Source of the DNA: Paenibacillus dendritiformis
Lineage (GTDB): Bacteria > Bacillota > Bacilli > Paenibacillales > Paenibacillaceae
Reading direction: 5' to 3'
DNA length: 64,000 nt
Assembly (NCBI RefSeq): GCF_015845845.1
Contig: NZ_LDIG01000091.1
Location: 51,422 to 115,421 of the forward strand
The notes beneath the pieces are model-generated. The model did not search any database. It was not told the origin of the DNA and saw only the letters and a program-made list of their open reading frames with translations. The position numbers were made by a program, and so were the translations under genes. This document shows positions 24,745 through 33,018 of the stretch, in pieces (position 1 is the stretch's first letter; each line of letters opens with the position of its first letter).

Positions 24745-25848
24745 TCATTGCTCGGCGAAATAAGCATGCAATAGTCGTAAAAATAAGTTCGGGAACGCCA
24801 GCCGCTCCATCTCTTCCGGCCCGATCCAGGCATATTTGCCGCCGGCAATCGCCTGTGAGGCATCTTCTATTCCGCAGCGGTACACGCGCATCTGCCAGTG
24901 GATATGGCTGAACGTATGCTCGGCATCGGTCCAATGCTCGAGCGGCTTCAGCCGTACGCCCTCCGACTGCATCCCTTGCCGCAGCGTCTCCATCGCTTCT
25001 TCCTCGCGCAAATCAAGAAGCCCTCCCGTCTTCGGGGCCAGCAAATGGGGCAGTTCCCACATGCGCGCCAACAGTCCGGCGTCCGGGCGCTGGCGCACCA
25101 GCACTTTGCCTGCATGCTCCCCTGCGCCTTCCACGAGGGCTGCATAGCGGAGCTCCGGCTTCGGCGGCTTCGCTTTGGTCTTCACCGGCAGCATCAGTTC
25201 CTCGCCGGCAATCCGCCCGGCACAATGCTCCATGACCGGGCATGGCAGGCACGCCGGGGCTTTGGGCGTGCAGACGAGCGCGCCCAGCTCCATCAGCGCC
25301 TGGTTGAATTCCGAGGCACAGCCCTCCGGAATCAATTCCTGCGCCAGATGCTCCATGTGCGCGCGGGTGCCGGCCTTGGCGATGTCGTCATGCAGGCGGA
25401 AGTAGCGCGACAGCACCCGCATGACATTGCCATCGACGGCCGGCTCGGGCCGGTTGAACGCGATGCTCATAATCGCACCCGCGGTATACGGCCCGATGCC
25501 CTTCAAGGCCGAGACCTTGGCCTTGTCGTCCGGGATGCTGCCGCCGTATTGCTCCTTGACTTCACGCGCGGCAGCTTGAAGATTGCGGGCTCGCGAATAG
25601 TAGCCGAGCCCTTCCCACGCCTTCAGCACCTCTTCTTCCGGTGCTTCGGCCAGCGCCTCGACCGTCGGGAAAAGAGCGATGAAGCGCTCGAAGTAAGGCT
25701 TGACGGTCTCGACGCGAGTCTGCTGGAGCATAATTTCCGATACCCATGTATAATACGGATTCGAATGGCGCCGCCAAGGCAGATCCCGCCGGTTCGCACG
25801 GTACCAACTCAGCAGCTCCCGGCTGAAATAACGCTTTTGTTCGTTCAT
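24745..25848 (-). CDS. mutY: A/G-specific adenine glycosylase
   Basis: MutY, 367 aa, excises adenine mispaired with 8-oxoguanine. It shows EIMLQQTRVETV (residues 38-49), the helix-hairpin-helix LKGIGPYTAGAI near 114, catalytic aspartate in PAVDGNVMRV near 139, and the [4Fe-4S] loop C-x6-C-x2-C-x5-C (CTPKAPACLPCPVMEHC) near 195-211. A C-terminal NUDIX-like lesion-recognition domain follows (YAALVEGAG, GLLARMWELPHL). Start has GGGAGG. Single gene with its own terminator. Confidence 0.97.
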   Translation of the reverse strand: MNEQKRYFSRELLSWYRANRRDLPWRRHSNPYYTWVSEIMLQQTRVETVKPYFERFIALFPTVEALAEAPEEEVLKAWEGLGYYSRARNLQAAAREVKEQYGGSIPDDKAKVSALKGIGPYTAGAIMSIAFNRPEPAVDGNVMRVLSRYFRLHDDIAKAGTRAHMEHLAQELIPEGCASEFNQALMELGALVCTPKAPACLPCPVMEHCAGRIAGEELMLPVKTKAKPPKPELRYAALVEGAGEHAGKVLVRQRPDAGLLARMWELPHLLAPKTGGLLDLREEEAMETLRQGMQSEGVRLKPLEHWTDAEHTFSHIHWQMRVYRCGIEDASQAIAGGKYAWIGPEEMERLAFPNLFLRLLHAYFAEQ

Positions 25849-25904
25849 GACGGCCTCCCGTTCTCGTTCTTTAAAATTAAGGAGATTACTTTTTAACGAT
25901 CTTA

Positions 25905-26012
25905 ACGATAAACAACCTTACGTATTTGTTCAATCCCTTCCCCCGCTTTTTTGCCGCTTCCGGCTGGGACCGCGAACAAGACCCTGCCAAAATAGAAGGT
26001 TGTTTTTTGAAA
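25905..26012 (+). promoter_or_regulatory. Candidate structured leader or attenuator upstream of TauE-like gene
   Basis: On the plus strand AACAACCTT (25911-25919) can pair with AAGGTTGTT (about 25996-26004), directly followed by TTTTG, so the outer stem would end like a terminator. Inside, TTGTTC (near 25926) pairs with GAACAA (near 25973) and further C/G runs. It lies 155 bases before the TauE/SafE gene. It matches no riboswitch class I know. It also overlaps the mutY 5' region on the other strand. Confidence 0.3.
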
Positions 26013-26166
26013 TTACCAACAAATCGAAATCATTATATGATATATTTGTACACATCGAAACCTAACCAAGGGGCTGTTAATTCGAAATGATGGAATAATT
26101 CTAGTTATTAAACAAAATAATTCTCCTTGGCCTCCGTTTCTACTATCTTAGAAAGGAGATGCGTTC

Positions 26167-27006
26167 GTGACTCTCTTTGCTTTTGAAATGCTGCTGATTT
26201 CGATCTTGGCCGGCATCGTCGGATCCGTGCTTGGGCTCGGCGGCGGCATTATCGTCACTCCCGCATTGACGCTGCTCTTCGGCGTCGACATCAATCATGC
26301 CATCGGAGCCAGCATTATCTCCGTCATCGCGACGTCCAGCGGATCTGCCATCGCTTATATCAAGGACCGGATTACGAACCTCCGCGTCGGCATGTTCCTG
26401 GAAATTGCGACAACGGTAGGCGCTATTACCGGAGCTTTTCTCGGAGCGATAATCGCGCCAGACTGGCTCTATGTTATCTTCGGCCTGCTGCTGCTGTACT
26501 CTGCCCTGGCCATGCTGAAAAAGGCCAAATCCGACCTGCCGGCTGAAGTCGAACCCCATCCGTTGGCGACGAAGCTGAATCTGCACAGCCATTATTATGA
26601 CAAGGCGATTCAGCAGGAAGTCCACTATACCGTGGCCAACCCTTACGGCGGCTTCGGCGTCATGTATGGCGCAGGCGTCATCTCGGGCCTGCTTGGCATC
26701 GGCAGCGGCAGCTTCAAGGTGATGGCCATGGATCTGTTCATGAAGCTGCCGCTCAAAGTATCCAGCGCGACCAGCAATCTGATGATGGGAGTAACGGCGG
26801 CGGCCAGCGCCGGCGTCTATCTGTTCCGCGGCGATATCGATCCCGTCATTTCCGCACCGGTCGCACTCGGCGTCTTGATCGGAGCCACCCTGGGCACGCG
26901 CATTATGCAGCGTTTGAAAAACAAAACGATTCGCAAGCTGTTCGTACCGATACTGGCCTACGTCGCCATCCAAATGATTATACAAGGGATAGGTGGTCAA
27001 GGATGA
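26167..27006 (+). CDS. TauE/SafE-family membrane exporter
   Basis: A 279-aa membrane protein of the TauE/SafE (sulfite/organic-anion exporter) family: eight or so hydrophobic segments in two repeated halves, each opening with the glycine motif (GSVLGLGGGIIVTPAL near 18-33; GVISGLLGIGSGSFKV near 176-191). The start is GTG at 26167, with GAAAGGAGATG. It overlaps the next gene by 4 bases. The substrate is unknown; sulfite, taurine-derived acids or other small anions are typical of the family. Confidence 0.9.
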   Translation: MTLFAFEMLLISILAGIVGSVLGLGGGIIVTPALTLLFGVDINHAIGASIISVIATSSGSAIAYIKDRITNLRVGMFLEIATTVGAITGAFLGAIIAPDWLYVIFGLLLLYSALAMLKKAKSDLPAEVEPHPLATKLNLHSHYYDKAIQQEVHYTVANPYGGFGVMYGAGVISGLLGIGSGSFKVMAMDLFMKLPLKVSSATSNLMMGVTAAASAGVYLFRGDIDPVISAPVALGVLIGATLGTRIMQRLKNKTIRKLFVPILAYVAIQMIIQGIGGQG

Positions 27007-27377
27007 ACGAACCGAAGAATAAAGAGAAGGAAATGCTTGATGTCGAAGCCGCGGTCAGCTCGTTTTTGCGAATCGGCGTCCTGACGAGCGCGGCCGTTAT
27101 TGTGACCGGACTCATCATGTTCCTTGTTACGGGAATAAGCGGCTATCCGGAGGGCGAATATCCGACCACCGTCACGGCGATTATACAAGGTATCGCTGCC
27201 GGCAGAGCCTATGCGATTATCATGGGCGGCTTGCTGCTTCTCATTATGACCCCGGTCGTGCGGGTTTTTATTTCGATTTTCGTCTTTGCCAAAGAGAAAG
27301 ACTATATGTATGTCGCGATTACATCGCTCGTCTTCGTCATTCTGATGATAAGTCTGGCGTTGGGCAGAGCTGGTTAA
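27003..27377 (+). CDS. DUF1634 membrane protein
   Basis: A 124-aa protein with three membrane helices (about 24-46, 70-92, 100-120) and the DUF1634 features GRAYAIIMGGLLLLIMTPVVRV. DUF1634 genes commonly sit next to TauE/SafE transporters and are thought to be accessory subunits; that is the arrangement here, with a 4-base overlap. Confidence 0.85.
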   Translation: MNEPKNKEKEMLDVEAAVSSFLRIGVLTSAAVIVTGLIMFLVTGISGYPEGEYPTTVTAIIQGIAAGRAYAIIMGGLLLLIMTPVVRVFISIFVFAKEKDYMYVAITSLVFVILMISLALGRAG

Positions 27378-27398
27378 CGAACTTCAGGAGGTGTTCGC

Positions 27399-27875
27399 AT
27401 GTTCTCCTTCGACGATATCCCCGCTTCAATGCTCGATGAGATTGATAAGATGATTTTGTCGGCGCTGCACAGCAACAGCCGGATCTCGTATACCGATCTG
27501 GCCAAGAAGGTCAACCTGTCCCGCGTGGCCGTCCAAGCCCGGGTACAGGCGATGATGGAAGACGGGCTGCTGGAGAAGTTCACGATCGTCATTAATCCGG
27601 AAAAATTGGGCATCCGGGTTTCTGCTTTTTTCAATGTCGAGGTGGAGCCCCAATACTTGATGAAGGTCGCAGAGCAATTAGCGAATGAGCCCTGCGTGAC
27701 GAGCCTGTATCATATGACGGGCCCGAGCAAGCTGCATATGCATGGACTGTTCGCTTCGAACCGGGAGATGGAGCAATTTCTGCAGGAGAAGCTGTATCCC
27801 CTTCCCGGCATTATGAGCGTGGAGACGCAAATTTTGATCAAACGGTACAAGAGCCGGATGGGCATGAAGCTGTAG
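27399..27875 (+). CDS. Lrp/AsnC-family transcriptional regulator
   Basis: A 158-aa regulator with an N-terminal helix-turn-helix ([23 protein letters not shown], about 29-51) and a RAM effector domain (residues 66-150). It is third in the TauE/DUF1634 operon, 21 bases after the previous stop, with AGGAGG. It most likely senses an amino acid or related acid and controls the exporter. A 9-bp direct repeat AATAATTCT spaced 22 bp (26094-26102 and 26116-26124) upstream of the operon could be its operator. Confidence 0.9.
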   Translation: MFSFDDIPASMLDEIDKMILSALHSNSRISYTDLAKKVNLSRVAVQARVQAMMEDGLLEKFTIVINPEKLGIRVSAFFNVEVEPQYLMKVAEQLANEPCVTSLYHMTGPSKLHMHGLFASNREMEQFLQEKLYPLPGIMSVETQILIKRYKSRMGMKL

Positions 27876-27913
27876 GCCAGTTGTGAACCTTCTGCAACAT
27901 TGCGGCGGAAAGC

Positions 27914-27943
27914 TTGCTTTTCAAGGAATTCCTTTCCTATACT
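27914..27943 (+). promoter_or_regulatory. Sigma-A promoter of cytochrome c gene
   Basis: TTGCTT (27914-27919), 18 bp, TATACT (27938-27943), 50 bases before the ATG of the cytochrome gene. Confidence 0.6.
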
Positions 27944-27992
27944 GAGTACAAGATCATAGACAATTCGGAAAGTACGGGAAAGGAAGGGTTCC

Positions 27993-28334
27993 ATGCGCAC
28001 ACGCAAATTATCGGCGCGCGCCGCGGCAGGCGGAGCGCTGCTGCTCGCAATCAGCATGCTGCTTGCCGCTTGCGGCGGATCGTCGTCCGCCTCGACGCTG
28101 GAAGGGCCGGAGGAAGCCGTCGCCGTCTACAAGCAGCGCTGCATGCAATGCCACGGCGATCAACTTCAGGGCTTGATGGGGCCGGAATCGAACCTGCAAA
28201 AGGTCGGGGAACGGCTGTCGAAGGAAGACATCGTAAATACGATCAAGAACGGGGGCAATCGCATGCCTGCGCAGCGCAACATCAATCAGGACGATATTGA
28301 CAAGGTCGCCGAGTGGCTCGCCGGCAAGAAGTAG
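27993..28334 (+). CDS. Small c-type cytochrome lipoprotein (c551-like)
   Basis: A 113-aa lipoprotein: basic N-terminus, hydrophobic core, lipobox LLAAC27, a Ser-rich linker, then a class I cytochrome c domain with heme motif C50-M-Q-C53-H54 and axial Met at M91 (GGNRMPAQ). It is anchored outside the membrane and likely shuttles electrons between the bc complex and oxidase, like CccA/CccB of Bacillus. Own promoter and AAAGGAAGG Shine-Dalgarno; no oxidase genes nearby. Confidence 0.93.
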   Translation: MRTRKLSARAAAGGALLLAISMLLAACGGSSSASTLEGPEEAVAVYKQRCMQCHGDQLQGLMGPESNLQKVGERLSKEDIVNTIKNGGNRMPAQRNINQDDIDKVAEWLAGKK

Positions 28335-28424
28335 CCGGGCACGGCCAAGCTGCCGGGCCGGACAGGCAGAACGCAGACGGAAGCGCAGAAGTGCGCCCCT
28401 GTCTCCGTTTTGTGTTGATGGCGA

Positions 28425-30140
28425 TTACGAGGTTGGCGCGACCGGCAATGTAAAGGTCAGCATAACACCGCCATCGATATTGGCAATGGAATACCGGCTC
28501 TGATGCCGGTCAAGCAGATGCTTGACAATCGACAGGCCGATGCCGTTGCCGCCCCCCTGGCGGCTGCTTGACGCATCCGCGCGATAGAATGCATCCCACA
28601 CGTGGGGAAGATGCTCTTCCGCAATCGGCTGGCCTTCATTCCGAACTTCAATCCGGACGACGCCGGGCTCAGCGCCGCGCTGCACCCGGATGTCGATCCG
28701 CCCTCCCTCCGGGGTGTGGCGAATCGCGTTCGTCAACACATTGGTCACGATCTGCTCCAGCCGCTGCGGATCGGAGCGAACCATAACCTCATCCTCCGGC
28801 AGCCAGTCCAATCGCAGCACCCGGTCCGTTGCAAACGGTTCCACCAATTGCAGCACGTACGCAAGCGTGGAGCGCAGCGGCACATTACTCCACCAGAGAT
28901 CGAAGTGACCGCTCTCCAGTTGGGACAGATCCAGCAGATCCTTGACGAGGCGGGACATCCGCTCCGCTTCGTTCACGATGACCGAGGCGTACTTATGCCG
29001 CTTCGCCCCTTGGCCCACATTGTCGCGGAGCGCTTCCGCGTAGCCTTGGATCAGACTGACCGGCGTCTTCAGCTCGTGAGAGACGTTGGCGACGAACCGC
29101 TTGCGCAGCAGCTCCAACTGCTTCTCCTTCTCGATGTCCCGCTGGAGCTGTTCATTCGCCGCCTGCAGCTCTCCCATCATGCCGTTCAACTCGTTAGCCA
29201 AATAGTCGAAGGTCGCGGCCAATTCTCCAATCTCATCCTGGCGCCTCATCTCGGTCCGCACGGAGAAATGAAGCCGGGCCAGCCGTTTCGCCATCTCGTT
29301 CAGCTTGACAAGCGGATGGGAGATCAGGCGCGTGAACAGAAAAGCGAAGCCAAGCAGCAGCACGATCGCCGCCAGGAAGAAGTAACGGTAGAACCCGCCG
29401 AGCAGCGAGGACGCGTCCGAGACGGGCTGAAGCGTGGATACCGTTATCATATACTGCTGCTTGCCTCCGTCGTCCGGCATGGGCGCCATGGCGGCCCACA
29501 CCCGTTCATTCCGGTTTCCGTCGATGCCCCGATCGTAGAGCTCGACGGCAATCCCTTGCCGCAGCGGCTTGCGCAGCATGTCCTTTAGCTTCTCATGCAG
29601 CACCGATTTCAGACGCAGCGTCTCCGGACCGAACCACCTCGCAGGCTGGACCGGCATAGCCGGAAGCATGCCTTCTCCTGCCTGCGGCAACTTCCCGTCC
29701 ATCTTCGCGCCCAGCTCATTGCCGGAAAAGTGGGACGGTCTTGCCGGCGCCGGAAGCGTAATCTCGGAGCCGGGCAAGGTCGGATACAGCGTAATACGAT
29801 AATCGCTGTCGTCACGCATCGGAGCGGCAGCTTGCGGCCGGCTGCCCAGGAACACATTGACCGTCCGCCCATCCTTCACGACAACTCCGGTTAAGGAATA
29901 ATGCTCCATGTCGAACGATGCGATGCGCTTCATCCACGCGGCATCGACCTTGTCATCCCCCAGTTCTTCGTACATGCTGCGGAATTCCTTCTCCAGTTCA
30001 TTTGCCCGTACCTTCAACGAATACGGCTCGAAGAACATCAATTGCATGATCATGAACAATGCCGTGAATAAGAAAAAACCGACCGCCGTCGTCCAATACA
30101 CCTTTTTCGCGAGGCTCCAAGTCCGTTTTTGTTTTGTCAT
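28425..30140 (-). CDS. Membrane sensor histidine kinase (orphan)
   Basis: A 571-aa sensor kinase: first membrane helix (residues 12-35), extracellular sensor of about 210 residues, second helix (about 247-270), HAMP, coiled coil (ANEQLQRDIEKEKQ), phospho-acceptor box FVANVSHELKTP near 350, and the HATPase domain with N-box TNVLTNAIRHT, G1 HVWDAFYRAD and G2 GNGIGLSIVKH. No response regulator is adjacent, which is unusual for this PhoR/BaeS-like type. The best Shine-Dalgarno (GGGAGG, 30158-30164) is about 18 bases from the ATG at 30140, too far for efficient use, so the start is less certain than the frame. Confidence 0.9.
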   Translation of the reverse strand: MTKQKRTWSLAKKVYWTTAVGFFLFTALFMIMQLMFFEPYSLKVRANELEKEFRSMYEELGDDKVDAAWMKRIASFDMEHYSLTGVVVKDGRTVNVFLGSRPQAAAPMRDDSDYRITLYPTLPGSEITLPAPARPSHFSGNELGAKMDGKLPQAGEGMLPAMPVQPARWFGPETLRLKSVLHEKLKDMLRKPLRQGIAVELYDRGIDGNRNERVWAAMAPMPDDGGKQQYMITVSTLQPVSDASSLLGGFYRYFFLAAIVLLLGFAFLFTRLISHPLVKLNEMAKRLARLHFSVRTEMRRQDEIGELAATFDYLANELNGMMGELQAANEQLQRDIEKEKQLELLRKRFVANVSHELKTPVSLIQGYAEALRDNVGQGAKRHKYASVIVNEAERMSRLVKDLLDLSQLESGHFDLWWSNVPLRSTLAYVLQLVEPFATDRVLRLDWLPEDEVMVRSDPQRLEQIVTNVLTNAIRHTPEGGRIDIRVQRGAEPGVVRIEVRNEGQPIAEEHLPHVWDAFYRADASSSRQGGGNGIGLSIVKHLLDRHQSRYSIANIDGGVMLTFTLPVAPTS

Positions 30141-30350
30141 CGGTATTTATATTCATTTCCTCCCACGGTGATATCCGTCGCCACGCATTGGAATTTACCC
30201 CCATTATGTAGGAAGCCCCCTGAGATTGCAATATACGCCTGTTTACATCAAAGCAGCCCCGCCCCCCAGGATCGGGGAACAGGGCTTTATTGCGCGGATC
30301 ATAAGTTATTCCGCAATCGGACAGGCCGCCCAAGGCGGTGTCAGCGGCCC

Positions 30351-30746
30351 TTATTCCGGCAGGCGCTCCACGATCGCCTGCGCCGAAGCAAGGCTTGGCT
30401 GATGCGAGATGCTGACGTGAATGCGGCAGGAGGCGCCGGACAGGCCGAGCCGGCTCCAGGCTGCCTCGCTGAGACGGGCATGCGGCTTGCCAAGCGCATC
30501 GGACAGCACTTCGATATCGTGGAAGCCAATCATCGGCCCGAATCCGGTGCCGAACGCCTTCACCACGGCTTCCTTGGCCGCGAACCGCCCGGCGACCCAT
30601 TCCGTCCGGCGCGCTTCCCGCAGCGAAAGCGCCTCCCGCTCGCCCGCGGTCAAGATCCGCTGCAGGAAACGCTCTCCGCTTGAACCATTCAACAAGCGGG
30701 CAACCCGCTCCAGCTCCAATATGTCATGCCCGATACCGTAGATCAC
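30351..30746 (-). CDS. acpS: Holo-[acyl-carrier-protein] synthase
   Basis: AcpS, 131 aa, transfers 4'-phosphopantetheine from CoA to the acyl carrier protein. The Mg-binding IYGIGHDILELERV (D8), FAAKEAVVKAFGTG and ISHQPSLA motifs are present. The start is GTG at 30746, with AAAGAGG. The usual Bacillales neighbours (ydcC, alr) are absent; it is followed by the orphan kinase. Confidence 0.96.
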   Translation of the reverse strand: MIYGIGHDILELERVARLLNGSSGERFLQRILTAGEREALSLREARRTEWVAGRFAAKEAVVKAFGTGFGPMIGFHDIEVLSDALGKPHARLSEAAWSRLGLSGASCRIHVSISHQPSLASAQAIVERLPE

Positions 30747-30945
30747 GAACCTCTTTCCCTTCTTTACGGTTACGCTTGAATTTTATATATAGAGCATACA
30801 ACTGAGAAGCCGTAACAAGCAAGCTTGTCTCCGGCATAGCGGGCCGGCGTTGTTGCATGCGATTCCGAATGGCCTGCTCGGTTCCCGTGAGGTTAGTTCC
30901 CGTCAGGTTGCTTCCCTGCGGGGCAGCCTCCCCACGTGCTGCCGT

Positions 30946-31752
30946 CTACTCGCTCACCCGCCATTTCACCAGCTTGTTAATGACGAACAAGGTGACGATG
31001 CTGTAAACGAGCAGGACGACACAGTTCCACATGACGCCGTCAGTCCAGCCAATCAGCAGCACGGTGCGCATTGCATCCGCCGCGTAGGTGGTCGGGAACA
31101 GATACGAGACCCACTGCAGTGGCTGCGGAAGCTGTTGAATGTCCATCATGACCGGGGACAAGAAGGTAATGAACATCATGAGCACCTGGCAGATCATATT
31201 CGTCAGCTGATGATTCGGCGACCAGAAGCCGATGCACACCCCGATGCCGACGACGCTGGCCAGCGACAAAATAATGACAACCGGTAGCCCCCATGACAAA
31301 TGAAAGGCGATGCCGTAGCCAATGCTTCCGATGACGGCCAAAATGACCGTAGACGGCAGCGTGCTCATCAAGCCGCGCAGCAGATTGGCGATGACAAAGC
31401 TCATTTTGGAGATCGGGAGCGAAGCGTAGTACGTAAAGTGTCCTTGGTGCTTTTGCCATGAAATCTCCTGGCCCATGCTGTTCATCCCCATCACGATGAC
31501 CCCGAAAATCAGGTTGCCCGCAATGATGCGGGTAATCATCTCTTCGCTCGGATTCTCCGTGAAGAAGGTCATGAACATCATCGTCGTCAACGGAAACATC
31601 GTCGCCATCAGCAGCACCCACGCCCAACTGTCCCGGATGATGGCGAATTGGATGCGGAACAGAATGGACAGCTCGGTCATCGCGCGTCCCGGACCTTGCA
31701 GCGGAGCGGATGACGCTTCCGAATTCGGATGTGGAGCGATCGCCGGATTCAT
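30946..31752 (-). CDS. ABC-2 type transporter permease
   Basis: A 268-aa ABC-2 permease with six membrane helices (first near 40-60, last near 243-260) and the family signature region SLPISKMSFVIANLLRGL and FLSPVMMDIQQLPQPLQWVSYLFPTTYAADAMR. It starts at an ATG that overlaps the ATPase stop (ATGA), so the two are translationally coupled. With the ATPase it forms a simple two-gene exporter of the drug/antibiotic type; the substrate is unknown. Confidence 0.9.
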   Translation of the reverse strand: MNPAIAPHPNSEASSAPLQGPGRAMTELSILFRIQFAIIRDSWAWVLLMATMFPLTTMMFMTFFTENPSEEMITRIIAGNLIFGVIVMGMNSMGQEISWQKHQGHFTYYASLPISKMSFVIANLLRGLMSTLPSTVILAVIGSIGYGIAFHLSWGLPVVIILSLASVVGIGVCIGFWSPNHQLTNMICQVLMMFITFLSPVMMDIQQLPQPLQWVSYLFPTTYAADAMRTVLLIGWTDGVMWNCVVLLVYSIVTLFVINKLVKWRVSE

Positions 31753-32702
31753 GCTCCCGCCACCTCCTTTTCTACCTCTTGATCAATATGAAAATAGACA
31801 TCTTCCAGGCTCGGCGGCTTCACGGCGTATTCCTCAATCGGCAATTCCGGAGAATGGACGATATAATCGAGCACTTGACTCGCATCCTCCTTGTTCACCA
31901 GCAGGACAAGCCGGTTCTCTCCATTGCCGTGCAGCTGCCCCCAACGCTCCATCGCCCGCATCGTATCCTCGCGGCGCCCGAATTCCGTCGTCAGCTCGAA
32001 CTTGAGGCGCTGATCGACCTTCTGCTTCAGCTTCGCGACCGTATCGTTCGCCAGCAGCCGGCCGTGATTGATCACCGCGACCCGATCGACAACCTGCTCC
32101 GCCTCGAGCACATTATGCGTGACGAGAATGACGGTAGCGCCCTGCTTATTGCGCTCCTTGATCAGATTCCAGACCAGGCGCCGATTGGCCGGGTCGAGTT
32201 CATTCGTCGGCTCATCCAATATGAGCACCGGCAGTCGGCCGATCATGACCGTCCCGATGCCGACCATCCGCCGCTGGCCGCCGGATAGATGCCGCAGCAG
32301 CTTCCGCCCCTTATCGGCCAGCCCCATCAGCTCCAGCAGCTCCTCGGCCTGCCGCTCGGCCTCCGCCTTGGCCATCCCCCGCAGCCGGCCGGTGAATACG
32401 AGCGCTTCGCGCGCCCGGAGCGAGGACAGCACATGCGGCTCCTGCGAATAATAGGCAACCTGCTGCGCGACCCTTTTCGACTGCTGGCTGACGTCGATTC
32501 CTTCGTACCGCACGGAGCCCGACGTCGGCTTCAAATGTCCGATCATTTGCTTGATCAAGGTCGATTTGCCTGCGCCGTTCGGGCCGAGAACACCCAAAAT
32601 CTCGCCCTCCAGCACCTGGAGCGAAATGTCGATATTCGCCTGGACCTTTCCCTTTTTATAGAGCTGGCTCACTTGTTCGACTTCATATACGACCCGATTC
32701 AC
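31749..32702 (-). CDS. ABC exporter ATP-binding protein
   Basis: A 317-aa DrrA/CcmA-type ATPase: Walker A GPNGAGKST near 40, signature LSGGQRR near 139, Walker B VLILDEPTNELDP near 159, H-loop VTHN. A C-terminal domain of about 100 residues follows. The start is a GTG at 32702, chosen for AAGGAGGG 9 bases upstream; the open frame extends 29 codons further without a Shine-Dalgarno. Coupled to the permease at 30946-31752. Confidence 0.92.
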   Translation of the reverse strand: MNRVVYEVEQVSQLYKKGKVQANIDISLQVLEGEILGVLGPNGAGKSTLIKQMIGHLKPTSGSVRYEGIDVSQQSKRVAQQVAYYSQEPHVLSSLRAREALVFTGRLRGMAKAEAERQAEELLELMGLADKGRKLLRHLSGGQRRMVGIGTVMIGRLPVLILDEPTNELDPANRRLVWNLIKERNKQGATVILVTHNVLEAEQVVDRVAVINHGRLLANDTVAKLKQKVDQRLKFELTTEFGRREDTMRAMERWGQLHGNGENRLVLLVNKEDASQVLDYIVHSPELPIEEYAVKPPSLEDVYFHIDQEVEKEVAGA

Positions 32703-33018
32703 CCGCTTTTCCCTCCTCCTTCTTCTATCTATGAGCATACATGGCGCTCCTCTTCGCCTGAAGCGTCCGCCGCCTGAAATCGGATTCATGCTGAAGAAGA
32801 ATTTATATCTCGGTCTGGAGACCGAGGAGCGGAGCCGGCCAAGAAGGCTCGGTTCCAGGGTGCCTAAACCTATCCGCCGCGGGAGCTGCCCCCAGCCATT
32901 GGACGATAGGTATTGTCTCCACCTTTATCATTTGTTAACCTTATATTTAGATAATATGGTTTACATTTTAATGCAGAGAAGTTTACGGACTTACCGAACA
33001 CGAAGGAGATGGAGTTCC
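32703..33018. other. Divergent intergenic region between ABC exporter and bioA
   Basis: About 315 bases. The left part holds the exporter Shine-Dalgarno; the middle shows nothing recognisable; the right part carries the BirA operator (32932-32965) and the bioA Shine-Dalgarno (GAAGGAGATGG). Confidence 0.6.
32932..32965 (+). promoter_or_regulatory. BirA (biotin repressor) operator
   Basis: TTGTTAACC (32932-32940) and GGTTTACA (32958-32965) form the inverted BirA box with a 17-bp AT-rich spacer, 53 bases before the bioA start. It overlaps the most plausible promoter (TTGTTA and TATGGT 17 bp apart), so biotinyl-AMP-bound BirA would block transcription. Confidence 0.85.

Noticed and set aside
24898..25896. 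332-codon plus-strand frame opposite mutY
   Set aside because: Shadow of the MutY frame; no start signal and no motifs.
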